From the NCBI GenBank assembly GCA_031426185.1, contig JANPKV010000352.1, positions 1-8,098 on the forward strand: a stretch of DNA of 8,098 nt. Reading direction: 5' to 3'. Source of the DNA: JAJNPS01 sp031426185. GTDB taxonomy: Bacteria > Pseudomonadota > Alphaproteobacteria > Rhodobacterales > Rhodobacteraceae. Positions 1 through 6,487 of this stretch are shown here, one piece after another. The position numbers were made by a program, and so were the translations under genes. Position 1 is the first letter of the stretch. The number at the start of each line of letters is the position of its first letter. The notes beneath the pieces were generated by a model. The model was given only the letters and a program-made list of their open reading frames with translations, searched no databases and was not told the origin of the DNA.

Positions 1-659
1 GGCGGGTCTGCGGGTTCCTCTTGTTGCTGCCGTTCGACTGGTTCCGGTCGTTCCATCTGGCGCATCATCGCTGGACCAATATCGACGGCCAGGATCCCGA
101 ACTGGAAGGAGGCAAGCCGGAGAACGTTTGGGCGTGGGTGAAACATGTATCGGGGATGCCGTACTGGCTGGCCGGGGCGCGGCTGACCGCCGGGTTGGCG
201 CTGGGGCGGGTACGGGCGGGGTATCTCGCGGAGGCAGCGTTACCCCGAATGGCGCGTGAAGCGCGCTGGATGCTTTTAGGATACGCGGTGGTGCTTGCGT
301 CTTTGTTCGTGACGCCCGTGCTGTTCTGGATATGGCTCCTGCCCGTTGTGGTCGGGCAACCGGCGCTGCGGTTGTATCTTTTGGCGGAACACGGAGATTG
401 CCCGAGGGTAGCCGACATGTTCATGAACACGCGCACCACCTTTACGACCGGCGTGATGCGGTTTCTGGCATGGAACATGCCCTACCACACCGAGCATCAC
501 GTCTATCCGCAGGTGCCGTTTCATCACTTACCAAATTTGTACAGCATGATGCGCGACCATCTTAAGGTGACGGCGGATGGATATGCGGCGTTTTCCAAGG
601 GCTACTTGCAGCGGCGGCTTGGACCCCGGCACGATGAGACGTCGCCCAAGCAATTGTGA
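1..659 (+). CDS. Membrane fatty acid desaturase family protein, 5' end missing
   Basis: This is the C-terminal 218 or so residues of an integral-membrane di-iron desaturase/hydroxylase. The reading frame is open to the left edge (first whole codon at base 3) and stops with TGA at 657-659. Two of the three histidine boxes of the family are visible: HLAHH, encoded near bases 57-71, and HTEHH, near bases 487-501. The AEHGDC and NTRTT segments between them are typical of this family. Hydrophobic segments encoded around bases 270-370 are probable membrane spans. The first histidine box (HxxxH) and the N-terminal spans would lie upstream, so the TTG at base 21 is unlikely to be the true start. Such enzymes act at the cytoplasmic membrane and introduce double bonds or hydroxyl groups using O2. 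The substrate here, whether acyl lipid, free acid or a terpenoid-like compound, cannot be told from the sequence. Confidence 0.85.
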   Translation, partial: RVCGFLLLLPFDWFRSFHLAHHRWTNIDGQDPELEGGKPENVWAWVKHVSGMPYWLAGARLTAGLALGRVRAGYLAEAALPRMAREARWMLLGYAVVLASLFVTPVLFWIWLLPVVVGQPALRLYLLAEHGDCPRVADMFMNTRTTFTTGVMRFLAWNMPYHTEHHVYPQVPFHHLPNLYSMMRDHLKVTADGYAAFSKGYLQRRLGPRHDETSPKQL

Positions 660-676
660 GGAATACAAACTCGCCC

Positions 677-712
677 GTGGCAGAGCGGTGCGTTCGGCGT
701 TAGTCCTGCCAC
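677..712 (+). other. Hairpin directly before the rarD start codon
   Basis: GTGGCAG (677-683) pairs perfectly with CTGCCAC (706-712) around a 22-nt loop. The 3' arm ends on the base before the ATG at 713. No U-tract follows, so it is a poor intrinsic terminator for the desaturase gene. It could be a weak terminator, a translation-limiting structure for the next gene, or chance. Confidence 0.4.
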
Positions 713-1618
713 ATGGCTGAAAATCCGCTCAACACCGATTCCCCGCGCGGGTTGGCATTCGCCATCTCGTCTTACCTCTTGTGGGGCTTTCTGCCCGTCT
801 ACATGAAGGCCTTGGCGCATATTCCGCCACCCGAGGTGATCGCGCACCGCGTCATCTGGTCGGTGCCAATTGCCGCAGCGGTCCTTTTATGGCTAGGTCG
901 CACGGCAGATCTGAAGGTGGCACTGCGCAGCCCGCGCATGCTGGCAATGGGATGCGTGACGGCGGCACTGATCTCGGTCAACTGGGGTATCTATGTCTGG
1001 GCCATCGGGACAGGTCACGCGCTTGATGCCGCGTTGGGATATTACATCAACCCGCTTTTCAGCGTGTTCCTCGGGGCCGTGCTGTTGGGAGAGCGGCTGA
1101 ACCGCGCACAGATACTGGCAATCGCGCTGGCGGTGGCGGCCGTGGCGGTCCTGACCTGGGATGCGGGCCGGTTGCCGCTGGTGGCGTTGGGGCTGACCGT
1201 GACCTGGGGGATCTATGCCTACCTCAAGAAAAGCCTGCCGCTTGGGCCCAATCAGGGCTTCATGCTGGAGGTCCTGATCCTGTTGCCCTTTGCGCTGGCC
1301 TATCTCGGCTGGCTGACCTGGTCGGGCGAAGGGCATTTCCTGGCGGGCGTGCCGTTCGATACGGCGATGCTGCTGGGCTGCGGGCTGATCACGGCTGTGC
1401 CGCTGATGCTTTATGCCAACGGTGCCAAGCTTTTGCGGCTGTCGACGATCGGCATCCTGCAATATATCGCGCCGACGATGATCTTCCTGACCGCGGTCTT
1501 CTGGTTCGGCGAGCCGTTTGGCACCGCGCGGATGATCGCCTTCCCGATGATCTGGGCGGCACTGGTGATCTATACAGGCGCTCTCATCCAGAAGTCGCGG
1601 GCGAAGATGGCCGGCTGA
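713..1618 (+). CDS. rarD: RarD-type EamA/DMT superfamily permease
   Basis: A 301-residue inner-membrane protein of the drug/metabolite transporter superfamily, with about ten hydrophobic segments arranged as two five-helix EamA repeats. RarD-like signatures are clear: YLLWGFLPVYMKAL (residues 21-34), EVIAHRVIWS (41-50), NWGIYVWAI (90-98) and DAALGYYINPLF (105-116) in the first half, with TWGIYAYLKKSLPL (164-177) and LQYIAPTMIFL (249-259) in the second. The length is close to that usual for RarD. The family name comes from a reported chloramphenicol-sensitivity phenotype, but the physiological substrate is generally unknown and cannot be inferred here. The ATG at 713 is the only start that gives the normal N-terminus, although it has no evident Shine-Dalgarno sequence and follows a hairpin. 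The 3' end overlaps the convergent anmK by 35 bp, so no terminator separates the two genes. Confidence 0.9.
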   Translation: MAENPLNTDSPRGLAFAISSYLLWGFLPVYMKALAHIPPPEVIAHRVIWSVPIAAAVLLWLGRTADLKVALRSPRMLAMGCVTAALISVNWGIYVWAIGTGHALDAALGYYINPLFSVFLGAVLLGERLNRAQILAIALAVAAVAVLTWDAGRLPLVALGLTVTWGIYAYLKKSLPLGPNQGFMLEVLILLPFALAYLGWLTWSGEGHFLAGVPFDTAMLLGCGLITAVPLMLYANGAKLLRLSTIGILQYIAPTMIFLTAVFWFGEPFGTARMIAFPMIWAALVIYTGALIQKSRAKMAG

Positions 1619-2699
1619 TCCGCCCCCCGCCGACGGCCGTCGCAACCCCGGTCGTCGTGGGTCCCGAGGTGGGCAATCCCCGCAGGGTCCGCACCGCGAG
1701 ATAGGCGAATGCCTGGGCCTCCAGCATGTCTCCGTTCAGACCGGCGGCCTCTACGGGGTCGGTGCGAATGCCGGTGCGCCGGGATATCTCGCGCATCAGG
1801 GTGGCGTTCAATCGCCCGCCACCCGTGACAAGGATCTGTGTCGGGGGCGTTGGACAATGTTCCAGACCCCGGGCGACCGACGCTGCGGCGATCGCTGTCA
1901 GTGTTGCCGCCGCATCTTTGGTCGTCATAGCGTCGAATGTTCGAAAAATGCTGGTAAAAGCATCCCTGTCCAAGGATTTCGGCGGCATTTTGTAGAAATA
2001 TGGATGTTCAAGGAAGCGTGCGACAGCGGAGATATCGGCCTGACCGCTGGCAGCGATCGCACCGTCCCGGTCAAAATCGACGCCAAGCCGGATGCGCAGC
2101 AGATCGTTGACGGGCGCATTCGCCGGGCCGGTATCGAACGCCATGAGTGCGCCGGGACTTTCGGGGGCCACTGTGGCAGGGTCGATCCAGGTGAGGTTCC
2201 CAACGCCGCCAAGGTTGAGAAACACCAGCGGCTTATCAGCCCCCATCCAGCGCGCGCAGGCATGATGAAAGAAGGGCGCCAGCGGCGCGCCCTGCCCGCC
2301 CATCGCGACATCGTTGGACCGAAAATCCCAGACCACGGCCAAGTCCAGCACCTGCGACAGCAACGCGCCATCGCCTGCCTGATGCGTGCCACGCCCGCCG
2401 GGGTCGTGGGCAAGCGTCTGACCGTGAAAGCCTATGATCTCGGCCCCATGAAACCGCGACAGGACTTCGGCATGGGCGGTCTCCACCACCTCTGCCGCGG
2501 CCTGCACCGCCGCGTCACCGGGCCATTGGCCAAGGGCCGCGCGCAGGGTTGCCTGTTCCACGGCGGTATAGGCGCGGTAGGCATGGGGGCCGAACTCGGA
2601 GATCGTCACGCCGTCCGTCAGTACCATGGCCGCATCGACGCCATCGAGCGACGTGCCGGACATCGCACCAAGTGCCCAGATCGGCCCGGTCTGTCGCAT
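1584..2699 (-). CDS. anmK: Anhydro-N-acetylmuramic acid kinase AnmK
   Basis: A 371-residue cytoplasmic kinase of the murein-recycling pathway. It opens the 1,6-anhydro ring of anhydro-N-acetylmuramic acid while phosphorylating it with ATP, giving MurNAc-6-phosphate. The family motifs run in order: the ATP-loop GAMSGTSLDGVDAAM (residues 11-25), GFHGQT (90-95), WDFRSNDVAMGGQGAPLAP (124-142), NLGGVGNLT (162-170), FDTGPAN (188-194), VTGGGRLN (291-298) and NGDMLEAQAFAYLAVRTL (322-339). The aspartate in FDTGP (Asp189) corresponds to the expected catalytic base. Where E. coli has DTGPGN this protein has DTGPAN, which I believe is usual in this group. Length matches E. coli AnmK (369 aa). The start codon (CAT at 2697-2699) places the phosphate loop close to the N-terminus, as in homologues. 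The gene is transcribed away from tyrS across 57 bp and converges on rarD. No etherase (murQ) or other murein-recycling gene is adjacent. Confidence 0.95.
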   Translation of the reverse strand: MRQTGPIWALGAMSGTSLDGVDAAMVLTDGVTISEFGPHAYRAYTAVEQATLRAALGQWPGDAAVQAAAEVVETAHAEVLSRFHGAEIIGFHGQTLAHDPGGRGTHQAGDGALLSQVLDLAVVWDFRSNDVAMGGQGAPLAPFFHHACARWMGADKPLVFLNLGGVGNLTWIDPATVAPESPGALMAFDTGPANAPVNDLLRIRLGVDFDRDGAIAASGQADISAVARFLEHPYFYKMPPKSLDRDAFTSIFRTFDAMTTKDAAATLTAIAAASVARGLEHCPTPPTQILVTGGGRLNATLMREISRRTGIRTDPVEAAGLNGDMLEAQAFAYLAVRTLRGLPTSGPTTTGVATAVGGGRISRPSSPATSG

Positions 2700-2747
2700 C
2701 TTCCCCTTGGCTCCCCGCCCCGGTATATCGCGACGACCTTAATGCAT

Positions 2748-2752
2748 GAGGG
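2748..2752 (+). promoter_or_regulatory. Ribosome binding site deciding the tyrS start
   Basis: GAGGG lies 4 nt before the ATG at 2757. An in-frame ATG at 2742 would add five residues (MHEGA) but is less well placed relative to this site, so 2757 is preferred. No convincing -35/-10 pair is visible in the short 2700-2756 divergent gap on either strand. Confidence 0.55.
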
Positions 2753-2756
2753 TGCC

Positions 2757-4007
2757 ATGACCTACCATCCGAAATCCGAATTCATCGCCGAGATGATGTC
2801 CCGTGGCTTTCTGGCCGATTGCACGGATTATCAGGCGCTGGATGCGGCGTTTCTGAAGGGGATCGTGCCCGCCTATATCGGTTATGATGCGACGGCGGCC
2901 TCTTTGCATGTGGGCCACCTGATGAACATCATGGTGCTGCGCTGGCTGCAGAAATCCGGCGGCAAACCGATCACGCTGATGGGGGGCGGCACGACCAAGG
3001 TCGGCGACCCGTCCTTCAAGGCCGAGGAACGTCCGTTGCTGACGCCTGCGCGCATCGATGAAAACATTGCGGGCATGCAAAAGGTCTTTGCGCGCTACCT
3101 GTCTTATGGCGACGGTTCGAACGACGCGATCATGCTGAACAATGCCGAATGGCTGGACGGGTTGAACTACCTCGACTTCCTGCGCGACATCGGGCGGCAT
3201 TTCTCGGTCAACCGGATGCTGTCGTTCGAAAGCGTCAAGTCACGGATGGACCGCGAACAGAGCCTGTCGTTCCTTGAATTCAACTACATGATCCTGCAAG
3301 CCTATGATTTCCTGGAACTTCACCGCCGTCACGGTTGCCTGCTGCAGATGGGCGGGTCGGATCAGTGGGGCAACATCATCAATGGCGTCGACCTGACGCG
3401 CCGTGTTGTCGACCATGAGGTTTACGGGCTGACGACGCCGCTGCTCGCGACCAGCGACGGGCGCAAGATGGGCAAATCGGTCAGCGGGGCAGTATGGCTG
3501 AACGCTGACATGCTGAGCGCCTATGAATTCTGGCAGTTCTGGCGCAACACGACGGACGCGGATGTGGGCCGCTTTCTGAAGATCTTTACCGAACTTCCGG
3601 TCGAGGAATGCAACCGCCTGGGCGCGCTTGGGGGGTCGGAGATCAATGCGGCAAAGATCCTGCTGGCAAATCAGGTGACTGGTCTGTTGCACGGACCGGA
3701 TGCTGCGGCTGCCGCCGAAGCGACGTCGCGCGACGTGTTCGAACTGGGGGGCATCGGTGACGACCTGCCGACAGTGACGCTGGCCCCGGAAGAGCTGGCC
3801 GATGGCGTCGGGATCGTGCAGCTTTTCGTGCGCGCGGGCCTTGCTGCCAGCGGCAAGGACGCCAAACGCCTGATCGCCGAGGGGGGGGCAAAGGTCAATG
3901 ACGAGATCATCACCGATGCCGCGCTGCGCTATGGCACAAGCCAGCTGGCAGAGCCGATGAAGCTGACCGCTGGCAAAAAGCGCCACGCGCTGGTGGTTCT
4001 GGGCTGA
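2757..4007 (+). CDS. tyrS: Tyrosyl-tRNA synthetase
   Basis: A 416-residue class I aminoacyl-tRNA synthetase that charges tRNA-Tyr with tyrosine in the cytoplasm. The Rossmann catalytic domain has the HIGH-type motif as HVGH (residues 51-54) just after AYIGYDATAASL, the tyrosine-pocket segments NYMILQAYDF (176-185) and QMGGSDQWGNI (197-207), and the KMSKS-type loop as KMGKS (237-241). A C-terminal S4-like RNA-binding domain covers about residues 351-412 (VQLFVRAGLAASGKDAKRLI, then GGAKVNDEII). Length and order match bacterial TyrRS (E. coli, 424 aa). The frame stays open far upstream, to base 1857, through sequence antisense to anmK. That extension has no TyrRS similarity and is not part of the gene. 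The gene appears to be monocistronic, ending 42 bp from the convergent cyclophilin pair at a shared hairpin. Confidence 0.97.
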   Translation: MTYHPKSEFIAEMMSRGFLADCTDYQALDAAFLKGIVPAYIGYDATAASLHVGHLMNIMVLRWLQKSGGKPITLMGGGTTKVGDPSFKAEERPLLTPARIDENIAGMQKVFARYLSYGDGSNDAIMLNNAEWLDGLNYLDFLRDIGRHFSVNRMLSFESVKSRMDREQSLSFLEFNYMILQAYDFLELHRRHGCLLQMGGSDQWGNIINGVDLTRRVVDHEVYGLTTPLLATSDGRKMGKSVSGAVWLNADMLSAYEFWQFWRNTTDADVGRFLKIFTELPVEECNRLGALGGSEINAAKILLANQVTGLLHGPDAAAAAEATSRDVFELGGIGDDLPTVTLAPEELADGVGIVQLFVRAGLAASGKDAKRLIAEGGAKVNDEIITDAALRYGTSQLAEPMKLTAGKKRHALVVLG

Positions 4008-4013
4008 CAATCA

Positions 4014-4035
4014 GGGTGGGCAGGACTGCCCACCC
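4014..4035. terminator. Bidirectional hairpin terminator between tyrS and the cyclophilin pair
   Basis: GGGTGGGCAG (4014-4023) and CTGCCCACCC (4026-4035) form a perfect 10-bp inverted repeat separated by two bases. In practice this is an 8-bp GC-rich stem with a 6-nt loop. It starts 7 bp after the tyrS stop and lies 14 bp past the stop of the convergent gene, so it serves both strands. Neither side has a clear U-tract, which is common in high-GC alphaproteobacteria; the mechanism of termination is inferred. Confidence 0.75.
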
Positions 4036-4049
4036 CCTGCACTGCGGGA

Positions 4050-4613
4050 TCAGGGCTGAACGGTCACTTTCGTCATCACGTCAGGGGTTTCCGGCGGCTC
4101 GCCCCGCTGGATCGCGTCGACGACTTCCATCCCGGACACGACGTTTCCGACGATGGTGTACTGGCCATCAAGGAACTCACCCGGCGCAAACATGATGAAG
4201 AACTGGCTGTTGGCGCTGTTGGGGTCATTGGCGCGGGCCATCCCGACAACGCCGCGCTGGAAGCTGAGCGTGGTCGAGAACTCGGCCGGGATGTCGGGCA
4301 GTGCCGAGCCGCCGGTGCCTGCGCCCGACAGATCGCCCCCGGCCTTGCCGTTCGAGACGTCGCCGGTCTGGGCCATGAAGCCGTCGATCACGCGGTGAAA
4401 GACCACGTTGTCATAGGCGCCTTCGCTGGCCAGCGCGGTGATCTGCGCGACGTGAAGCGGCGCTGCATCTGGCAGAAGGTCGATAACCACGGTGCCATTG
4501 GCCGCGCCTGCCACGTCGATCACCAGATTGGGGCCGGGGCCGTCAACGACCTCTTGCGCGACGGCGGGTGCGGCGCAAAGGCAAAGGGCGACGAGAAGGG
4601 CTTTACTGGACAT
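4050..4613 (-). CDS. ppiA: Periplasmic cyclophilin-type peptidyl-prolyl isomerase
   Basis: A 187-residue cyclophilin that catalyses cis-trans isomerisation of Xaa-Pro bonds. Residues 1-20 form a Sec signal peptide: a short basic N-terminus, the hydrophobic core ALLVALCLC, and AVAQ with likely cleavage after Ala19 or Gln20. The product should therefore be periplasmic. Catalytic-face residues are present: FHRVIDGFMAQTGD (72-85, with Arg74, Phe79 and Gln82) and NSQFFIMF (135-142). At the position of human Trp121 the protein has Phe147 (EFLDGQY), a change that in bacterial cyclophilins goes with weak cyclosporin binding. It is the second gene of a minus-strand pair. Its ATG lies inside the last codons of the upstream cyclophilin gene (11-bp overlap) and has only a weak GGGTGG ribosome site, which suggests translational coupling. 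The symbol follows E. coli usage by location only. Confidence 0.9.
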   Translation of the reverse strand: MSSKALLVALCLCAAPAVAQEVVDGPGPNLVIDVAGAANGTVVIDLLPDAAPLHVAQITALASEGAYDNVVFHRVIDGFMAQTGDVSNGKAGGDLSGAGTGGSALPDIPAEFSTTLSFQRGVVGMARANDPNSANSQFFIMFAPGEFLDGQYTIVGNVVSGMEVVDAIQRGEPPETPDVMTKVTVQP

Positions 4614-5112
4614 CTGCGGCCACCCGGACTGTGATCATGCGGTCGGGATTTGCGGGTGGTTCGCCCTTGGTGATCTTGTCCACGAACTCCATCCCCGAAA
4701 TGACGCGGCCATAGACGGTGTACTGGCCGTTCAGAAAGTGGTTGTCCTTGAAGTTGATGAAGAACTGGCTGTTGGCCGAATTCGGGTTCGAGGAACGCGC
4801 CGCGCCGATCGTGCCGCGGTCATGCGGCAGTTTGGAAAACTCTGCGGGCACATCGGGATGCGCGGAGCCGCCGGTGCCGGCGCGGCGCAGGTTGAAGTCC
4901 TTTTCCATGTTGCCGTTCTCGACATCGCCGGTCTGGGCCATGAAGCCGTCGATGACGCGGTGGAAACAGACGTTGTCATAGGCCCCGGCGCGCGCCAGGG
5001 TTTTCATGCGGTCGGTGTGTTTCGGCGCGACGTCGGGCAGCAGGGCGATGACGACCTCGCCATCCTTCAGCGTCACGATGACGGTGTTTTCGGGATCCTT
5101 GATCTCGGCCAT
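4603..5112 (-). CDS. ppiB: Cytoplasmic cyclophilin-type peptidyl-prolyl isomerase
   Basis: A 169-residue single-domain cyclophilin without a signal peptide, expected in the cytoplasm as a prolyl isomerase in protein folding. The core motifs are YDNVCFHRVIDGFMAQTGD (45-63, with Arg52, Phe57 and Gln60), AGTGGSAHPDVPAEF (78-92) and NSANSQFFINF (111-121). Phe126 replaces the cyclosporin-contacting Trp of eukaryotic cyclophilins. The start at 5112 is set by an excellent ribosome site, AAAGGAG (5119-5125), 6 nt upstream. The frame continues to 5262, but the extra 50 residues look non-coding and lack family similarity. It is the first gene of a two-gene unit with the exported cyclophilin, and the two proteins are similar along most of their length, consistent with tandem duplication. 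It is transcribed away from pgk. Confidence 0.93.
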   Translation of the reverse strand: MAEIKDPENTVIVTLKDGEVVIALLPDVAPKHTDRMKTLARAGAYDNVCFHRVIDGFMAQTGDVENGNMEKDFNLRRAGTGGSAHPDVPAEFSKLPHDRGTIGAARSSNPNSANSQFFINFKDNHFLNGQYTVYGRVISGMEFVDKITKGEPPANPDRMITVRVAADVQ

Positions 5113-5118
5113 GGGAAG

Positions 5119-5125
5119 CTCCTTT
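5119..5125 (-). promoter_or_regulatory. Strong ribosome binding site of the cytoplasmic cyclophilin
   Basis: On the minus strand this reads AAAGGAG followed by 6 nt and ATG. It fixes the start at 5112 rather than at the upstream end of the open frame. Confidence 0.8.
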
Positions 5126-5129
5126 GAAT

Positions 5130-5162
5130 TTGGGCAGGAAACTAGCGGCGGGTTCCGCCCAA
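5130..5162. other. Alternative hairpins in the ppi/pgk divergent region
   Basis: TTGGGC (5130-5135) plus GGAA (5137-5140) pairs with TTCC (5153-5156) plus GCCCAA (5157-5162). This gives a 10-bp stem with a one-base bulge and a 12-nt loop. A second stem, GGCGG (5147-5151) with CCGCC (5155-5159), uses bases of the first, so the two are mutually exclusive. On the minus strand the structure starts 4 bases upstream of the cyclophilin ribosome site and may sit in its leader. On the plus strand it is about 85 bp upstream of pgk. Confidence 0.4.
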
Positions 5163-5246
5163 GGAAAGGGCAAAGCGACCATAGACGTTGACGAAACCCC
5201 GTGATCCCCGGCAAGAGGGGGAAACAACCAATGGGGGAGCGGTGCG

Positions 5247-6437
5247 ATGGCGTGGAAAACACTGGACGATATGGCGATGGCTGGCAAAGTCGTGCTGGTG
5301 CGTGTCGACATCAACGTGCCGATGGAAGCGGGCCGCGTCACCGATACCACGCGCATCGACAAGATCAGGCCGACCGTGGAGGACATCATTGCGCGCGGCG
5401 GCAAGGTGGTGCTGCTGGCGCATTTTGATCGTCCCAAGGGCAAGGTCGTACCCGAGATGAGCCTGGCGCATGTCGTCGGCGCGGTTGAGGCGTCGCTGGG
5501 GCGCAAAGTCGTCTTTGGCAGCGACTGCGTGGGGGATGCGGCGACTGCGGCGATTGCCAAGGCGGGCGCGGGCGACGTGGTGTTGCTGGAAAACACCCGC
5601 TTTCATCCGGGCGAAGAGGCGAATGACGCAAAGCTGGCCGCCGAGATGGCTGCCTTGGGGCAGATCTACGTGAACGATGCCTTTTCGGCGGCGCACAGGG
5701 CGCATGCCTCGACCGAGGCGCTGGCTCGGGCGTTGCCTGCGGCAGCGGGCCGCTTGATGGAGGCGGAGCTGAAAGCGTTGGAGGCGGCACTTGGATCGCC
5801 GCAACGCCCCGTGGTCGCGGTTGTCGGCGGCGCGAAGGTGTCGACCAAGATAGAACTCTTGGCCAATCTCGTGACCAAGGTGGACCATCTGATCATCGGC
5901 GGCGGCATGGCGAACACGTTCCTTGTGGCCGAAGGGATCGAAGTGGGCCGTTCCCTGGCAGAGCGGGACATGGCGGAAACCGCGCGTGAGATCATTCGCA
6001 AGGCACAAGGTGCAGGCTGTGCGATCCACTTGCCCCTCGACATCGTGGTGGCGCGCGAATTCAAGGCAGGTGCGGCATCCGAAGTGGTTGGCGTGCGGGA
6101 CTGCCCGGTGGATGCGATGATCCTGGATGCAGGGCCCAAGACCGTCGCGGCGGTGGAGACCGTCTTTGCAGCCTGCAAGACCCTGATCTGGAACGGACCG
6201 TTGGGAGCGTTTGAAATCGCGCCATTTGATGCAGCAACCAACGCGGCGGCCAAGGCGGCGGCGCGGCTGACCAAGGCGGGCAAGCTGATTTCGGTAGCGG
6301 GGGGTGGCGATACCGTGTCCGCCCTCAATCAGGCCGGCGCGGCCGCTGATTTCACATTCATTTCCACGGCCGGGGGTGCCTTTCTGGAATGGATGGAAGG
6401 CAAGGAATTGCCGGGGGTTGCCGCACTGATGGGTTGA
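5247..6437 (+). CDS. pgk: Phosphoglycerate kinase
   Basis: A 396-residue cytoplasmic enzyme interconverting 1,3-bisphosphoglycerate + ADP and 3-phosphoglycerate + ATP. The family motifs are all present. In the N-terminal, phosphoglycerate-binding domain these are VLVRVDINVPM (residues 16-26), LLAHFDRPKGK (56-66), LLENTRFHPGEE (113-124) and VNDAFSAAHRAHAS (142-155). In the C-terminal, nucleotide-binding domain they are VVGGAKVSTKIELL (192-205), IIGGGMANTFL (216-226), LDAGPKT (293-299), WNGPLGAFE (315-323), and the glycine-rich AGGGDT (351-356) followed by FISTAGGAFLEWMEGKELPG (371-390). Length is standard. The ATG at 5247 follows GGGGGAG (5233-5239) at 7 nt. It is probably co-transcribed with the aldolase gene 50 bp downstream. 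A TTGAC -35-like element at 5188-5192 has no clear -10 partner. Confidence 0.97.
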   Translation: MAWKTLDDMAMAGKVVLVRVDINVPMEAGRVTDTTRIDKIRPTVEDIIARGGKVVLLAHFDRPKGKVVPEMSLAHVVGAVEASLGRKVVFGSDCVGDAATAAIAKAGAGDVVLLENTRFHPGEEANDAKLAAEMAALGQIYVNDAFSAAHRAHASTEALARALPAAAGRLMEAELKALEAALGSPQRPVVAVVGGAKVSTKIELLANLVTKVDHLIIGGGMANTFLVAEGIEVGRSLAERDMAETAREIIRKAQGAGCAIHLPLDIVVAREFKAGAASEVVGVRDCPVDAMILDAGPKTVAAVETVFAACKTLIWNGPLGAFEIAPFDAATNAAAKAAARLTKAGKLISVAGGGDTVSALNQAGAAADFTFISTAGGAFLEWMEGKELPGVAALMG

Positions 6438-6443
6438 GCCGGG

Positions 6444-6470
6444 CGCGTCGCCGGGCTATGCCGGTGCGCG
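6444..6470 (+). other. Stable intercistronic hairpin between pgk and the aldolase gene
   Basis: CGCG (6444-6447) pairs with CGCG (6467-6470), and CGCCGG (6449-6454) pairs with CCGGTG (6461-6466, one G-U). A single T bulge sits at 6448 and the loop is 6 nt (6455-6460). The structure begins 7 bases after the pgk stop codon and ends 7 bases before the aldolase ribosome site. No U-tract follows. Partial termination, an RNA-processing or stability element, or control of aldolase translation are all possible. Confidence 0.5.
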
Positions 6471-6487
6471 ACCAAATGGAGATGGAC

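Noticed and set aside
660..712. Possible tRNA or tRNA fragment in the desaturase-rarD gap (GGCAGAGCGG resembles a D-arm region)
   Set aside because: No acceptor stem, anticodon arm or T-loop can be assembled within 53 bp.
1857..2756. Long open extension upstream of tyrS on the plus strand, which would give a 716-residue protein
   Set aside because: It lies antisense to anmK and reads as low-quality Arg/Gly/His-rich sequence. TyrRS similarity starts exactly at the 2757 ATG, which has a ribosome site. High GC content explains the lack of stops.
3465..3479. KMGKS in place of KMSKS in TyrS as a functional anomaly
   Set aside because: Bacterial TyrRS enzymes commonly vary this loop (E. coli has KFGKT), so it is within the normal range.
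5113..5262. N-terminal extension of the cytoplasmic cyclophilin (50 residues)
   Set aside because: The strong AAAGGAG site at 5119-5125 sets the start at 5112, and the extension overlaps the pgk start region and has no family similarity.
5142..6029. 295-residue open frame on the minus strand inside pgk
   Set aside because: It is antisense to well-conserved pgk codons, has no recognisable domain, and is a codon-bias shadow. The same applies to the 256-residue minus-strand frame in tyrS (3240-4010) and the 366-residue one over the aldolase gene (6329-7429).
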